A stretch of DNA of 64,000 nucleotides from contig NZ_JBFAZX010000016.1 of assembly GCF_040689395.1 (NCBI RefSeq), positions 1 through 64,000 on the forward strand. Reading direction: 5' to 3'. Both the position numbers and the translations under genes were made by a program. Within the stretch, counting starts at the first letter, position 1. Each line of letters opens with the position of its first letter. The DNA is from Dactylosporangium sp040689395 (GTDB taxonomy: Bacteria > Actinomycetota > Actinomycetes > Mycobacteriales > Micromonosporaceae). The notes beneath the pieces are model-generated. The model saw only the letters and a program-made list of their open reading frames with translations, ran no database searches and was not told the DNA's origin. Shown piece by piece: positions 1 to 8,658 of this stretch.

Positions 1-47
1 TCTATCGATGGCTCCACGCCCATCTCCAGCATCGCCCGATTCGGGCG

Positions 48-455
48 TTATATCCGTGTCGTCCGTGGAGACGACTCATTCCTTGCTGAGATCACTTCAT
101 TGTTCGCTGCTGACTCGCTATTGATACCGGAGAGGCCGTAGCTGGTGGTAACCAATTCGGCGGCCCATTCGACGATACCTTGCAGGAAGGCGTGGCTCTC
201 GTCGTCGTTGCATTGCGGATCCTTGCCCCCCGTCAGGTCGTCGATCGCCTGCTGGGCGTACCAGTTGACCATCACGTTTGCTGTTGAAGGTATCAGCAGC
301 GGGTTTGGGCTGTCCGCATCGCTTGCGTTAGCCGCCAGGACGTTGGGCAGGTTTGCGGCGGTCGCGGCGCCGGTTGTGCCGGCGGCGACGGTGTTGATCA
401 GTTGGCCGCCGGCGGCGCCGAGGTTGATGTCCGGCCGGACAAATGCCTGCGACAA
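48..455 (-). CDS. Hypothetical protein, 135 aa
   Basis: I do not recognise this protein. It starts with TTG at 455, preceded by a purine-rich AGAAAG stretch about 6 bases upstream. The N-terminal half is rich in Gly, Ala and Asn. The middle has an amphipathic stretch with NWYAQQAID and a run of acidic residues, and the C-terminus is Ser/Asn rich. No signal peptide or membrane segment is evident. The DNA is less GC-biased than the neighbouring genes, and it lies beside transposon relics, so it may be acquired or decaying. It could also be the remnant of a longer gene. Confidence 0.4.
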   Translation of the reverse strand: MSQAFVRPDINLGAAGGQLINTVAAGTTGAATAANLPNVLAANASDADSPNPLLIPSTANVMVNWYAQQAIDDLTGGKDPQCNDDESHAFLQGIVEWAAELVTTSYGLSGINSESAANNEVISARNESSPRTTRI

Positions 456-899
456 CGCTATCTTTCTATTTTTATATGTTCAAGATTATTGCCTTGAGGC
501 GCATAAGTTAATGATCACCAGTAAAGGGGCAAATTGCGCTGGCAGGCCCAGCGTCGGCCGATCGCAGATCTTGGGGGCTGTACGCATTAACCGTGCACAC
601 CTCCAGACTCCTGCACGGCCGGGGCCAGTCTGGGCCGGTGAGGTCCCACAGCCGAGTGTGTTGTTGTCGGAGGACGCCACGGCGAGGATCGGCCAACCGG
701 ACTGAAGTGCCAGCAAGAAGAGCAGCGCATCCCCGGCGCCGATCGTCGACCTCAGGCGAGGCCGGGTGCGTGCCGATCACCCCGCCCTACGAGGGCCGGT
801 GGCCGGCCGCCCCGCCCGGCCTACCCCGGCCCGGCGGTCACGTTCAAGGACCTGGCCGTGACCGGGCCGCGCTGCCGCACGACGGGTCACCTGACGCCG
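456..899. other. No supported gene; degraded sequence
   Basis: Only short ORFs on conflicting strands are open here, and none has a recognisable motif or a convincing ribosome binding site. The first 80 bases are AT-rich compared with the rest and may hold the promoter of the minus-strand gene that ends at position 48. The remainder leads into a transposase relic. Confidence 0.5.
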
Positions 900-1166
900 C
901 GGCAGCCGACGCGGCAAGACGAACCCGACCGCGGCAACACGCTCCTTCCTGCGGCTGCGTATCCGGCCCGCGAACCGTGACATCCCCCGCGGCGGGGACG
1001 GCAGCCTGCCCGAATGCTGGCTGATCGTCGAATGGCCGCCCAGCGCGGATGAGCCGGTGAAGTACTGGCTGTCCAACATGGACACCCGCACCTCGCTCAA
1101 AACCCTGGTCCGGCTGGCGAAGATCCGCTGGCGAGTCGAGCACGACTACCACGAACTCGGCGGCGT
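900..1166 (+). pseudogene. IS701-family transposase, C-terminal relic
   Basis: One frame reads RSFLRLRIRPANRD, then WLIVEWPPSADEPVKYWLS, then TLVRLAKIRWRVEHDYHEL. This is the conserved end of the DDE catalytic domain of IS701/IS4-type transposases, including the region around the catalytic Glu (IRWRVEHDY). There is no start codon in place. The reading breaks off abruptly at about 1166, where LanC-like coding sequence begins in a different frame. No terminal inverted repeat was identified. It is a dead fragment that probably took part in the deletion that truncated the next gene. Confidence 0.75.
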
Positions 1167-2086
1167 GGGCCGGGGGCGACGACAGCGCCAGCATCATGGC
1201 CGGCGGCGGGGAGGCCCTGCTGCGGGTCGCCGAGCCGACCGCGGGCGGCCTGGACTGGCGGATGTGGCCGGGCCACCGGTCCAGCATGCCGAACTTCTCG
1301 CACGGCACCGCCGGGGTGGCCAGCGCGCTGGCCGTATCCGGACGGCTGCTGGGGCGGCAGGACTTCGTCGCCGCCGCGATCCAGGGTGCGCGGCATCTGC
1401 TCGCGGTCGGCTCGCTGGACGACGGCAGCTTCATCGTCGAGCACACGCACCCGCGGTCGCAGCGCGACGTCGAGCCGGTGACCTACAACTGGTGCCACGG
1501 CCCGGCCGGCACGTCGCAGCTGTTCGCCGCGCTGGCGTTCGCGGGCGTGGCGGAGGTGGGCGGGCTGCCGGTCGGCGAGCTGCGCCGACGGTGCCTGCGC
1601 TCGGTGCTGGACTCCGGGGTGCCGCAGCGGCTGCGGCCGGGGTTCTGGGACAACGACGGGCGCTGCTGCGGCACGGCCGGCGTCGGCGACATCCTGCTCG
1701 ACGCGGCGCAGTCCGGCTTCGCCGATGAACGCGACAGTACCGAGTACGCCCGGCACGCGCTCGTCATGGGCGACGCCCTCCTCGAGCGGGCCGTCGTCGA
1801 CGGCGACGGCGCGCGCTGGCGGTTCATCGAGCACCGGCAGGACCCGCCACTGCTGGCCCCGCGGACCCCGTGGATGCAGGGCGCCGCCGGGATCGCCGCC
1901 TACCTGCTGCGCCTGGCTCGGTACGTCGAGGACGGCCCGGCGACCGCCGCGGTCGTGGACCGGCCGGACCAGTGGTGGGCGGTGCCCGAGCACCTGCGGG
2001 TCGTCAACGCGCCGCCGCACGCCGACGTCCTGTACGACCAGCGGGCTCAGCACCCGCCGGCCGCAGCGTATCAGCCCACACGGTGA
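1167..2086 (+). pseudogene. LanC-like lanthionine cyclase, 5'-truncated
   Basis: The frame encodes about 300 aa of a lanthionine synthetase C-like barrel. Visible motifs are FSHGTAG, YNWCHGPAG and GRCCGTAGVGD. In LanC proteins, and in the cyclase domain of LanM, Cys residues in such motifs bind the catalytic zinc. The WCHG plus CCG arrangement resembles the three-Cys zinc site of some LanM cyclase domains. The N-terminal part is missing, because the frame is fused directly to an IS701 relic at about 1166. The first internal ATG is at 1196. The C-terminus looks irregular after about 2040. No lantibiotic precursor or dehydratase gene is visible nearby, so it is probably an orphan relic. A truncated but expressed LanC-like protein cannot be excluded. 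Confidence 0.7.
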
Positions 2087-2139
2087 AGACCCGCCGGTCG
2101 CGGCCCGGCTCCCCCGCCGACATCGACCACGGGTGAAGG

Positions 2140-2301
2140 AATCGCCCCCTCCACCGATCCTGTTGACTGAGCAGCTCGGCGTGCATCACGAGGCGTTACG
2201 CAACTGGATCCGCCAGGACGAAGCCGACCGCGGCGGGCGGAACGACCGGCCGCGCATGGACATGACGGAGGAGAACCGGCGGCTGCACGGAAGGAAGTCG
2301 A
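2140..2301 (+). pseudogene. IS3-family OrfA fragment
   Basis: The translation contains EQLGVHHEALRNWIRQDEAD, the helix-turn-helix of IS3-family OrfA proteins, followed by EENRRL, the start of the leucine-zipper segment. It has neither a proper start nor an OrfB partner. The sequence changes character at about 2300. Confidence 0.7.
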
Positions 2302-2360
2302 ACCGGCGGCCACCCTCGTCAGATGCCATGGCGACCGACGTCCAGATACAGCACATCGTG

Positions 2361-2467
2361 ATGCCGCTGCCGACCTTCACCGTTCGGCGGACCCGCCGAA
2401 CGGTGTATGCGCTGCCGACGATCGACTGCAACGGCAGGCTCGCCGAGGAGGCCATCGTCCGGATGCC
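2361..2467 (+). pseudogene. AbrB-like DNA-binding protein, N-terminal relic
   Basis: An ATG at 2361 begins MPLPTF, followed by RRTVYALPTIDCNGRLAEEA. This matches the swapped-hairpin start of an actinomycete AbrB/MazE-like family in which a hydrophobic strand, then (D/E)xxGR, then a helix ending in ALGW recurs. The expected continuation is missing. Two more relics of the same family lie at 10391-10830 and 22331-22520, each in decayed sequence near mobile-element remnants. Confidence 0.5.
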
Positions 2468-2544
2468 GCTCACCACCCCGCGGCGGCTCGTCGAGGCGAT
2501 GGGCGCCCGCACGCCGCGGTGATCCAGCCGACCGCGGTCTCGAG

Positions 2545-2742
2545 ATCGCCGGCCAGGGTGAGACGTGGATCCGCCGATCCCTCGTACCGGTGAGCCCCAA
2601 CAACTCCACGGCGGCGCGATGGCTCAGCACCGCGGCCCCGTCCAGCGCGGAGCAGGGCCGCCCACAGCAGCGCGCCCCGGGGCAGCGGGCCCGTGAACGC
2701 CCAGTACACCCCGGGGAGGATCACGGACGCGCGCCTGCACAC
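2545..2742 (-). pseudogene. AbiEi/DUF559-type antitoxin-like relic
   Basis: Two minus frames together read VILPGVYWAFTGPLPRGALL, then a frameshift, then VLSHRAAVELLGLTG and RRIHVS. This is the typical N-terminal part of actinomycete proteins annotated as AbiEi-type antitoxin or DUF559 proteins: a winged-helix domain followed by a nuclease-like segment. The frameshift near 2640 and the loss of the C-terminal half make it nonfunctional. A piece resembling the next part of the family (ETAVGWITAACGR) lies in the first frame. Confidence 0.5.
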
Positions 2743-2822
2743 CGAGACCGCGTGCCGCCGGGATCGAGAGGTCTACCTACATCGGCACCTCTCCGCGCTC
2801 GTGGCTCAGTCAAACGACAAGC

Positions 2823-3566
2823 TCAGACCATGCCACCGGTCACGCGAAGGTTCTGGCCGCTGACGAAGGCACCGTCCGGACCGCAGAGGAAGGCCACTAC
2901 GCCGGCGATGTCCGACGGCTCGCCGATCCGGCCCAGCGGCGTCATCTTGACGGCGAGCGCCAAGCCCTCCTCCGTGATGTTGGCCCGAAGCAACTCCGTG
3001 TCGGTGGCCCCGGGCGAGATGGTGTTGACCGTGATGCCTTGGGGACCGAGTTCCTGGGCCGCCACGCGCGTGTACTGCTCGACGGCTGCCTTGCTGCCGG
3101 CGTGCAGCGAGACGCCCGGCACCGGCAACGCGGTGTTGGCCGTGGAGAGGTTGATGATGCGACCGCCGTTGCTCATCAGGCTCGATGCCTCTTGGAGCGA
3201 GAAGAAGACAGCACGGGCGTTCACCGCCATCGCCCGGTCGAACTCCTCCTCCGTCCCGGCGTCGATGCGTGTCGCCGTGGCCGCCGCCGCAGCGTTGTTC
3301 ACCAGAATGTCCAGGCCGCCCAGGAGACGGTGTGCTTCCCGTAGCGCTCGACGCACCTCGGCGACCTCGGTGAGGTCCACGCGGATGGCATGCGCGACAC
3401 GTCCCGCCGCCTCCACCGCGGCGACGACCTCCTTCGCGTCCGCCTCTCGCTCGCGGTAGGTGAAGGCGATGTCTGCGCCGTCGGCGGCGAGCCGTTCGAC
3501 GACTCCGCGGCCGATGCCGCGAGATCCTCCGGTGACCAGTGCCTTCTTCTGTATGAGGTGCACCAT
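2823..3566 (-). CDS. SDR-family oxidoreductase with Tyr-to-His active site
   Basis: This 247-aa protein is a classical short-chain dehydrogenase/reductase. It has the nucleotide-binding TGGSRGIG near residue 12, the NNA motif (LDILVNNAA), the catalytic-Ser strand (IINLSTA), a PG motif after the active site and C-terminal VTGGMV. The start ATG at 3566 follows GAGAGG with good spacing. The usual YxxxK active-site motif reads HAGSK: the catalytic Tyr codon is CAC (His). The Lys and Ser remain. Standard ketoreductase chemistry is therefore doubtful. The gene lies downstream of an FkbH-like fragment on the same strand and may have belonged to a polyketide-related operon. Confidence 0.85.
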   Translation of the reverse strand: MVHLIQKKALVTGGSRGIGRGVVERLAADGADIAFTYREREADAKEVVAAVEAAGRVAHAIRVDLTEVAEVRRALREAHRLLGGLDILVNNAAAAATATRIDAGTEEEFDRAMAVNARAVFFSLQEASSLMSNGGRIINLSTANTALPVPGVSLHAGSKAAVEQYTRVAAQELGPQGITVNTISPGATDTELLRANITEEGLALAVKMTPLGRIGEPSDIAGVVAFLCGPDGAFVSGQNLRVTGGMV

Positions 3567-3604
3567 GTTTCCTCTCTGTACGAAGCGTCCGCCGGCCGGG
3601 GTTC

Positions 3605-3850
3605 TCAGCCGGCTACGAGAACGTCGAGATAGGGCGGGTCTGCCGGGATGGACGACAGGTCGGCGGCGAAGCGCACAAGTCCTTCGTCGCGGGAGATCTC
3701 GGCGAACCCGTTGAACTTGAAGGAGACGTACATCATCCGATTGCGATCGGTCGGCACGAAGTCCGCGAGCAGCCGCGCGCCGGCGTCCCGGGCTCGGCGC
3801 TTGATGTGGTTGATCAGAACGACGCCCACTCCGCGCGACATCACCCTCGT
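3605..3850 (-). pseudogene. FkbH-like protein, C-terminal fragment
   Basis: The frame ends with a stretch typical of the acyltransferase part of FkbH-like HAD-IIIC proteins: VMSRGVGVVLINHI, FVPTDRNRMMYVSFKF, and a final strand ending before PPYLDV. FkbH proteins load glyceryl groups onto an acyl carrier protein to start methoxymalonyl-type extender units. The HAD domain and most of the protein are gone. The coding sequence runs into an IS110-type transposase end on the other strand at about 3850. The stop lies 38 bases from the start of the SDR gene, so the two were probably co-transcribed. Confidence 0.7.
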
Positions 3851-4110
3851 ACAGCTGCGCAACGACACCGAAGGCCGCGCCTACTATCGCCGCAAACTCG
3901 CCGCGGGCAAGAGCCCGATGGAAGCCATACGAGCCCTCAAACGCCGCCTGTCCAACGTCGTCGACCAACGCATGATCACCGACGCCGAACGCATCCGGAC
4001 AGGCCCGGGAGGGCAGACGGGAGCGACTCTGCAATCCAGCGCGGCCAGCTCAATCCCGACAGCCAGCACTTCGGACAAGCCACTTCCCGGACCCGCCACA
4101 ACCCACTCTA
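3851..4110 (+). pseudogene. IS110-family transposase, C-terminal relic
   Basis: The frame contains LRNDTEGRAYYRRKLAAGKS, PMEAIRALKRRLSNVVD and a tail ending near DKPLPGPA. This is the conserved C-terminus of IS110/IS1111-type DEDD transposases, including the Ser-rich tail. It is joined directly to the truncated FkbH-like gene, so this element, or a deletion starting in it, probably removed the 5' part of that gene. Confidence 0.75.
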
Positions 4111-4468
4111 GAAACACCGTCTCTGGCGGCCTCTTGACACAGAGGGGTGCCAGATGAGGAAGCATTCGCGATCACCCTCACACTCAAAATGACTACGGAC
4201 AGTGATGATTCTGCCCGCATCCGGGCCCTGCGCCGCCGTTTGCGGCAGCGTCAATGACTGGGCTCCAACTCCAACGCTCGGTGGAGGGGTGATCGCCAAC
4301 GGGGCGGTGCGGCGGTAGCTGTCCGGGCGAGTGAGCCGAACGCGTATCGAGGTAGCCTTGATCGTTCCATCGATACAGTGAACATCGTCGTTTCCGAAAC
4401 GGGCCAGTAGAACGGCTCCGCCCCGGCGATGCGGCGCGTCAGACGGTCCCCTACCCGTAGGATTTGCA
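4111..4468. other. Intergenic region without a supported gene
   Basis: This stretch follows the IS110 relic and precedes the gene at 4469. Small ORFs are open on both strands, but none shows a motif. The last 30 bases carry the ribosome binding site GTAGGA for the next gene. No strong hairpin or repeat was noticed. Confidence 0.5.
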
Positions 4469-5623
4469 ATGGTGCTTGTGGATGCATCTGCCGAGGTCCG
4501 AATCTCGTCTGTCGTGATGACCCATCCGAGCCGCCGCCGGGCAGCCGAGGAATTGCGGGACAGGCATCCGGATCTCGACCTGACCATCGTCGAGGACCCC
4601 GAGCCGGATGGCCCGCCCAGCGCGCTCCGCACCGCGCGGCTGGCCTGGGGTGCGGTCGCCCCGGACGCGACACACCACCTGGTGATCCAGGACGACATGG
4701 AGCTCGTCGAAGGAATCGCGGGGCTGGCGCGACAGGCTGCCGCGGCGATGCCGGACCAGATCCTCAGCGTGTTCAGCGAGTGGGGTTCGCGCACCGCGCA
4801 CGCCGTGCGGCTGGGCGCCATCGAGGGCGTCTCCTGGGTACCGGTGATCGACCCCTACATCCCGACGGCTGCTTTGCTGGTCCCGGCGCAGGTGGCGCTG
4901 GATCTGGCGAAGTTCCCGGCCGACGATTCGGCGCCGGACGACCTCGTACTGCTCGAATACGTGCGCGAGCACGATCTCGTGGCCTACGCGTCGGTACCCA
5001 ACCTGGCCGAACACATAGGCTCGAGAAGCCTCGTCGGCAACGACACGTTCTGGGGGCCACGGCACGCGGCACTCTACGCCGGCCGGCTGGAGGCCGTGCC
5101 GACACTCGACTCGACCGTCTCGCAGCAGACACTGGTGCCCCAGATGTTGCCATGGGACGGGTTCTCCCTCGCCCTGGTGCGCGACGCCCGCGTCGACCCG
5201 ACACGCACCCACTGGTCGGCCATTCCGACCTTTCTCTACCTGGCCGAGCGGGGCGTCACGGTGCCGGACCTGCTGGCCTGGTACGGCGAGGCGACCGCCG
5301 ACCTGTTCACGGACGGCGAGGTCCGCACCCTGGTCGGCGACTCGGTGGTGTTCCAGAGCTGGGTCAACCATCTCGCGTACGGGGTGGCCGCCGCCGAGGT
5401 GCTGCCCGACCTGGCCACCCTCACCGAGCGGATGAGCGACCCGATGGTGATCGAGGGGATGCGCACCCTGGTACCCGGTATGTTCCAACGCTTCCTGCCC
5501 GTGCCTTCGGTGCTGCGGCTACGCGACATCATGGACGACTTCATCCGCGGCGCGATCCGGTTCGGCTTCACCGTCCCGGCTCTACTGGCCGCCCGCGCCG
5601 CACCGGCGGCTGAGCGGTCCTGA
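4469..5623 (+). CDS. Glycosyltransferase-like hypothetical protein
   Basis: This 384-aa protein starts at an ATG preceded by GTAGGA at 7 bases. The N-terminus looks like a GT-A-type sugar transferase: a first strand (ISSVVMTHPSRR), a basic/acidic helix, a strand (LTIVEDPEPDG), then HHLVIQDDMEL, where DDM could be the metal-binding DxD-type motif. The second half is unusual, with many Trp, Pro and acidic residues (NDTFWGPRH, DGFSLALVRDARVD), and does not match a family I can name. No membrane helix or signal is seen. It stands alone between decayed regions. A role in modifying a natural product is possible but not shown. Confidence 0.65.
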   Translation: MVLVDASAEVRISSVVMTHPSRRRAAEELRDRHPDLDLTIVEDPEPDGPPSALRTARLAWGAVAPDATHHLVIQDDMELVEGIAGLARQAAAAMPDQILSVFSEWGSRTAHAVRLGAIEGVSWVPVIDPYIPTAALLVPAQVALDLAKFPADDSAPDDLVLLEYVREHDLVAYASVPNLAEHIGSRSLVGNDTFWGPRHAALYAGRLEAVPTLDSTVSQQTLVPQMLPWDGFSLALVRDARVDPTRTHWSAIPTFLYLAERGVTVPDLLAWYGEATADLFTDGEVRTLVGDSVVFQSWVNHLAYGVAAAEVLPDLATLTERMSDPMVIEGMRTLVPGMFQRFLPVPSVLRLRDIMDDFIRGAIRFGFTVPALLAARAAPAAERS

Positions 5624-5689
5624 CGTTCCAGCGGACCAGGACCTGGAAGGAGTCCATCGACCCGGCCAGGGAAGCCAAGCACTAGCGCA

Positions 5690-6130
5690 CCGGACGCGCT
5701 GCTGCACGCGCTCGTCGGCGACATCCTGCACAGCCCCAATTCGGATGTGCGACTGCGTGCAGCACAACTGGTCGGGGGCGCTGCCCTTCATCGGCGACGA
5801 GCGCCACCGTCCCGTCGTTGAGCACCTCCTGTTCACCGATGGGCTGCCGCCCGCGGTGGTCGACGCCGCCGCATGGAATGTCGGCCATCTGGGCGGTAGT
5901 ACCGAGACGTCCTTCTCCCGAGCCATCCACCGGCATCGGCCGACGGCCGGCAAGGCTCGGACTACACCGTTCGCGGTCTCGTCTACGCCTTGGGCATGTC
6001 CGCCCACCGGCGCCTGCTGTCCGGCGTCGCAGCCGACACCGGACAGCCCTGGTCGGTGCGTGCGACTGCCTCATGGTGGGACCGACTGCCCGCGGTGGTG
6101 GCCACCAGCGCGAGGTTGTAGCGGCGCCGG
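5690..6130 (+). pseudogene. Decayed hypothetical gene with HEAT-like segments
   Basis: Coding-like segments alternate between frames: ALLHALVGDILHSPNSDVRL, then ALPFIGDERHRPVVEHLLF, then YTVRGLVYALGMSAHRRL and AADTGQPWSVRATASWW. The order and spacing suggest one original gene with at least two frameshifts. The helical, Leu/Ala-rich segments with VRLRAAQLV resemble HEAT-type repeats, but I cannot assign the family. No intact start or ribosome binding site is visible. Confidence 0.4.
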
Positions 6131-6209
6131 CGGTGCACCGGGACACGACCGGCCGAGTGGCCACTTCCACCACGCGGTTGAGTGGAGGCCGGCGGTGCCG
6201 ACCGACCGG

Positions 6210-7193
6210 CTATGGCCGACGCGCGGCGGCTGCCGCGAAATGGCATGCCACGGCAGATCCCCGTGCGGGCAACGGCGCCGGCTCGACCGTGCGGCAGGCA
6301 CTGCCGACACCGGCGGCATCAGCCATTCCCGCGGCGAGCACGGGACACCTCGAATGGAAACGGCAGCCGCCGGGCAACGATGAGAGCGGGGACGGCTCAC
6401 CTTTCAGGGTGGCGCGCACGGGGACGAACCGCCGAGGCGTCGCCGCAAGCAACGCGGCAGTGTAGGGGTGGGTCGGACTGCTGAGGACCTCCCGCGCCGG
6501 CCCGAGCTCGACGATGCGGCCGAGGTACATCACGGCAACGCGGTCAGCGATACACCGGGCGACCTCGAGGTCGTGGGAGATCACCAGCGCGGTCAGGCCC
6601 GATCGGTCGCGCAGGTCGAGCAGCGTTGTCAGCACCTCGGCGCGGGCCGCCGCGTCCAGCGAGGACACCGGTTCGTCGGCGATGAGTACCCGAGGGCCCA
6701 TGATCAACGCACCGGCGATCAGGACCCGCTGCCGTTGGCCGCCGGACAGCTCGTGCGGGTAGCGGCCGAGAAGGGTTTCGGGCTCCGGTAACCCAGCACG
6801 GGCCAGTGCGCAGACGACGGCGGCCGGCTCACCGCCGTCCGGCCGGACCCGGTGGATCCGCAACCCTTCCGCGACAGCGTCATACACCGTGCGCCGCGGG
6901 TCGAGCGCGCCGCCGGGGTCCTGGGGCACAATTTGTACCTGCCGGCGAAGTGCGCGCAACGCCGCATTTCCGCGGCCGAGTGGCACGCCGTCGACGCGGA
7001 TCTCGCCGGCGGCCGGCGGGTGCATGCCGACCAGCGTCCGGGCGAGCGTCGTCTTGCCGCACCCGGATTCGCCGACGACGGTGACGATCTCGCCCGCGGT
7101 CAGGTCAAGAGATACCCCGTCGACGGCCCGCATCGGCGCGCCCCGCCGGACGGAGTGGGTGGCCACGACGTCGACGGTGGCAAGCACCGGCAC
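6210..7193 (-). CDS. Oligopeptide/dipeptide ABC transporter ATPase (OppF/DppF type)
   Basis: The protein has a complete ATPase core: Walker A GESGCGKTT, Q-loop VPQDPGGALDPR, signature LSGGQRQRVLIAGAL, Walker B VLIADEPVSSLD, and His switch ISHDL. The C-terminal oligo/dipeptide domain ends with the CRFHSRCP cysteine motif typical of OppF/DppF. The GTG at 7193 is the most plausible start, with GGAG only 3 bases away. Just upstream the sequence switches to a truncated DUF2690-like gene on the other strand, so the partner genes (OppA/B/C/D) have been lost. It is probably an orphan left by a deletion. Confidence 0.75.
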   Translation of the reverse strand: MPVLATVDVVATHSVRRGAPMRAVDGVSLDLTAGEIVTVVGESGCGKTTLARTLVGMHPPAAGEIRVDGVPLGRGNAALRALRRQVQIVPQDPGGALDPRRTVYDAVAEGLRIHRVRPDGGEPAAVVCALARAGLPEPETLLGRYPHELSGGQRQRVLIAGALIMGPRVLIADEPVSSLDAAARAEVLTTLLDLRDRSGLTALVISHDLEVARCIADRVAVMYLGRIVELGPAREVLSSPTHPYTAALLAATPRRFVPVRATLKGEPSPLSSLPGGCRFHSRCPVLAAGMADAAGVGSACRTVEPAPLPARGSAVACHFAAAAARRP

Positions 7194-7216
7194 GTCTCCG
7201 ACGCCGGACCGCTGAG

Positions 7217-7486
7217 GCGTCGGCCCAGATCTGGGGCACCTTCTCCTACGTCGAGCTGCGCTGGTCGCCGACGTGCAAGACAAACTGGGCCCGGGTGCCC
7301 GCCTCGTGGGGTACCTCGTATCCGTCGCAGGTGCAGGCGTACCAGTGCACCACCGGCTACAACCAGTCCGGCGTCTCGGCCTCGAACGCGACGTACTCCT
7401 GGAGCCGGATGATCTACTCCCCGAAGCTCGGCGTCAGCGCTCGCTGGACTGGCGCCCCGGGCTACACCAGCACCGCGTGCGCGTGA
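7217..7486 (+). pseudogene. DUF2690-like secreted protein, 5'-truncated copy
   Basis: The frame is nearly identical in architecture to the intact gene 12 bases downstream. It has WGTFSYVELRWSPTCKTNW, a YQCTTGY segment, SWSRMIYSP and a C-terminal TACA. The signal peptide and the first part with the CxGxxC-type motif are missing. The reading begins abruptly at about 7215, next to the truncated ABC ATPase. The pair looks like a tandem duplication in which the upstream copy lost its 5' end. Confidence 0.7.
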
Positions 7487-7497
7487 GAGGGACCGGC

Positions 7498-7941
7498 ATG
7501 CATACACGTACTCGGATCATCGGGCTGTTCGGTGCGGCGCTACTCGCCCTGTCCGGCGTCGTCGCCGCTGGAACCCCTGCCCAGGCGCTGACGGTCGGCT
7601 GCTGGGGCGACTACTGCTCGGGCCGCGACCCGGAGGAAACCGGCTGCAGCGCCGACGGGGTGACCGTGGCCTCGGGACCGATGTGGGGCACCTTCAACAC
7701 CTACGTGGAGCTGCGCTGGTCACCGACGTGCAAGACGAACTGGGCGCGGCTTCCCGCCGTGTGGGGCACAAGCCAGCCGCAGGCGCTCGTGGCCTACCAG
7801 TGCCCGACCGGCTACCAGCAGGTCGGCGTCTCGGCCTCCAACTCGACATGGTCGTGGAGTCGCATGATCTACTCCCCGACCAAGTCGGTACGGGCGATCT
7901 GGAACGGCGGCCCGGGCGGGGGCGCCACGGCCTGCGTGTGA
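7498..7941 (+). CDS. Secreted DUF2690-like protein
   Basis: This 147-aa protein starts with ATG at 7498 after GAGAGGGA. It has a basic n-region (MHTRTRI), a hydrophobic core and an AxA-type cleavage site at about residue 30 (TPAQA). The mature part has a Cys-rich start (GCWGDYCSGRDPEETGC), the family motif ELRWSPTCKTNWAR, and YQCP and TACV near the end. Six cysteines suggest disulphides outside the cell. DUF2690 proteins are common in actinomycetes, but their role is not established. A strong terminator follows at once. Confidence 0.85.
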   Translation: MHTRTRIIGLFGAALLALSGVVAAGTPAQALTVGCWGDYCSGRDPEETGCSADGVTVASGPMWGTFNTYVELRWSPTCKTNWARLPAVWGTSQPQALVAYQCPTGYQQVGVSASNSTWSWSRMIYSPTKSVRAIWNGGPGGGATACV

Positions 7942-7947
7942 CCGAAG

Positions 7948-7985
7948 GCGTCCTCCGGCGGCCGTGGGCGGTCGCCGGAGGACGC
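7948..7985 (+). terminator. Rho-independent-type hairpin
   Basis: Perfect 13-bp inverted repeat (7948-7960 with 7973-7985) around a 12-base loop, six bases after the stop of the DUF2690-like gene. No U-tract follows, as is usual in high-GC actinomycetes. Confidence 0.8.
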
Positions 7986-8278
7986 TGCCGGGCGGGAGCT
8001 GGCGACGCGGTCGCTGCTCGGAGCCGACGTCCGGAGGACGCTGAGGGTGAGCTAGGACGCCCATCAGCCATCGGCGTCTGCCGTCCTCCCGCACCGAAGC
8101 CACCCACATTGGCTCTCGGCGTGGCTCCTACCTCCGACCCCTGCGGACTCGAACGAAGTGGATCGTCCACACTGCGGCGCTGTTGCGTTCGTGGGCTGGG
8201 GGGCGCGTTTGGGTGGGTGCGGCAGATCTTCAGATGGCGGTGGCGAGTTCGGTGAACGCCGCGGCGACGCGGAGTCCG

Positions 8279-8497
8279 CGCACCTGCGGATCGTGCACCA
8301 GAACCCGTACGGCTCACTCGATCCTCGGTACACGATGTCACGCATCATCGGCGAGCCCTTGGTCCGCTACCGCGCCGGGGACCGGCGGCAGCGACAGGCA
8401 CGCATCGGTGAGCTGGCCGACGCCGTGGGACTGCCGGCCAACGTGTTGCAGCGCCGGGCACGTGAACTGTCCGGCCACCACCGTCGCGTTCGCCTAC
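8279..8497 (+). pseudogene. OppF-type ABC ATPase relic
   Basis: One frame reads HLRIVHQNPYGSLDPRYTM and IIGEPLVRY, then a helix ending in GLPANVLQRRARELSGHHRR. This is the segment from Q-loop to signature motif of an oligopeptide ABC ATPase. Walker A lies upstream of the break and Walker B is missing. The signature is itself damaged (LSGHH instead of LSGGQ). It is a second dead fragment of the same kind of transporter as the minus-strand gene at 6210-7193 and may come from the same lost operon. Nothing can be assigned between 7986 and 8278. Confidence 0.65.
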
Positions 8498-8658
8498 ACC
8501 ACCCTCGGCCGGCACCGTCCCGGTCTACGTCGCCTCGTGGTCGGGATGGACAGCCGATGCCGACCGGCCAATCGAGCAGGCCTGATGCCACACCGTCGAT
8601 TGTTACCACCGCGATCACCTGCCCAGCGCAACGGCAGGTGCTCGAACGGCGTGCGCGT

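Noticed and set aside
2440..2530. LTTPRRLVEAMGARTPR on the plus strand as part of a DUF559 gene
   Set aside because: It resembles the DUF559 segment but lies on the strand opposite the AbiEi/DUF559 relic; an inversion is possible but cannot be supported from one short stretch.
8150..8278. Possible gene end on either strand before the second ABC ATPase relic
   Set aside because: Short, no recognisable motif, no start or ribosome site.
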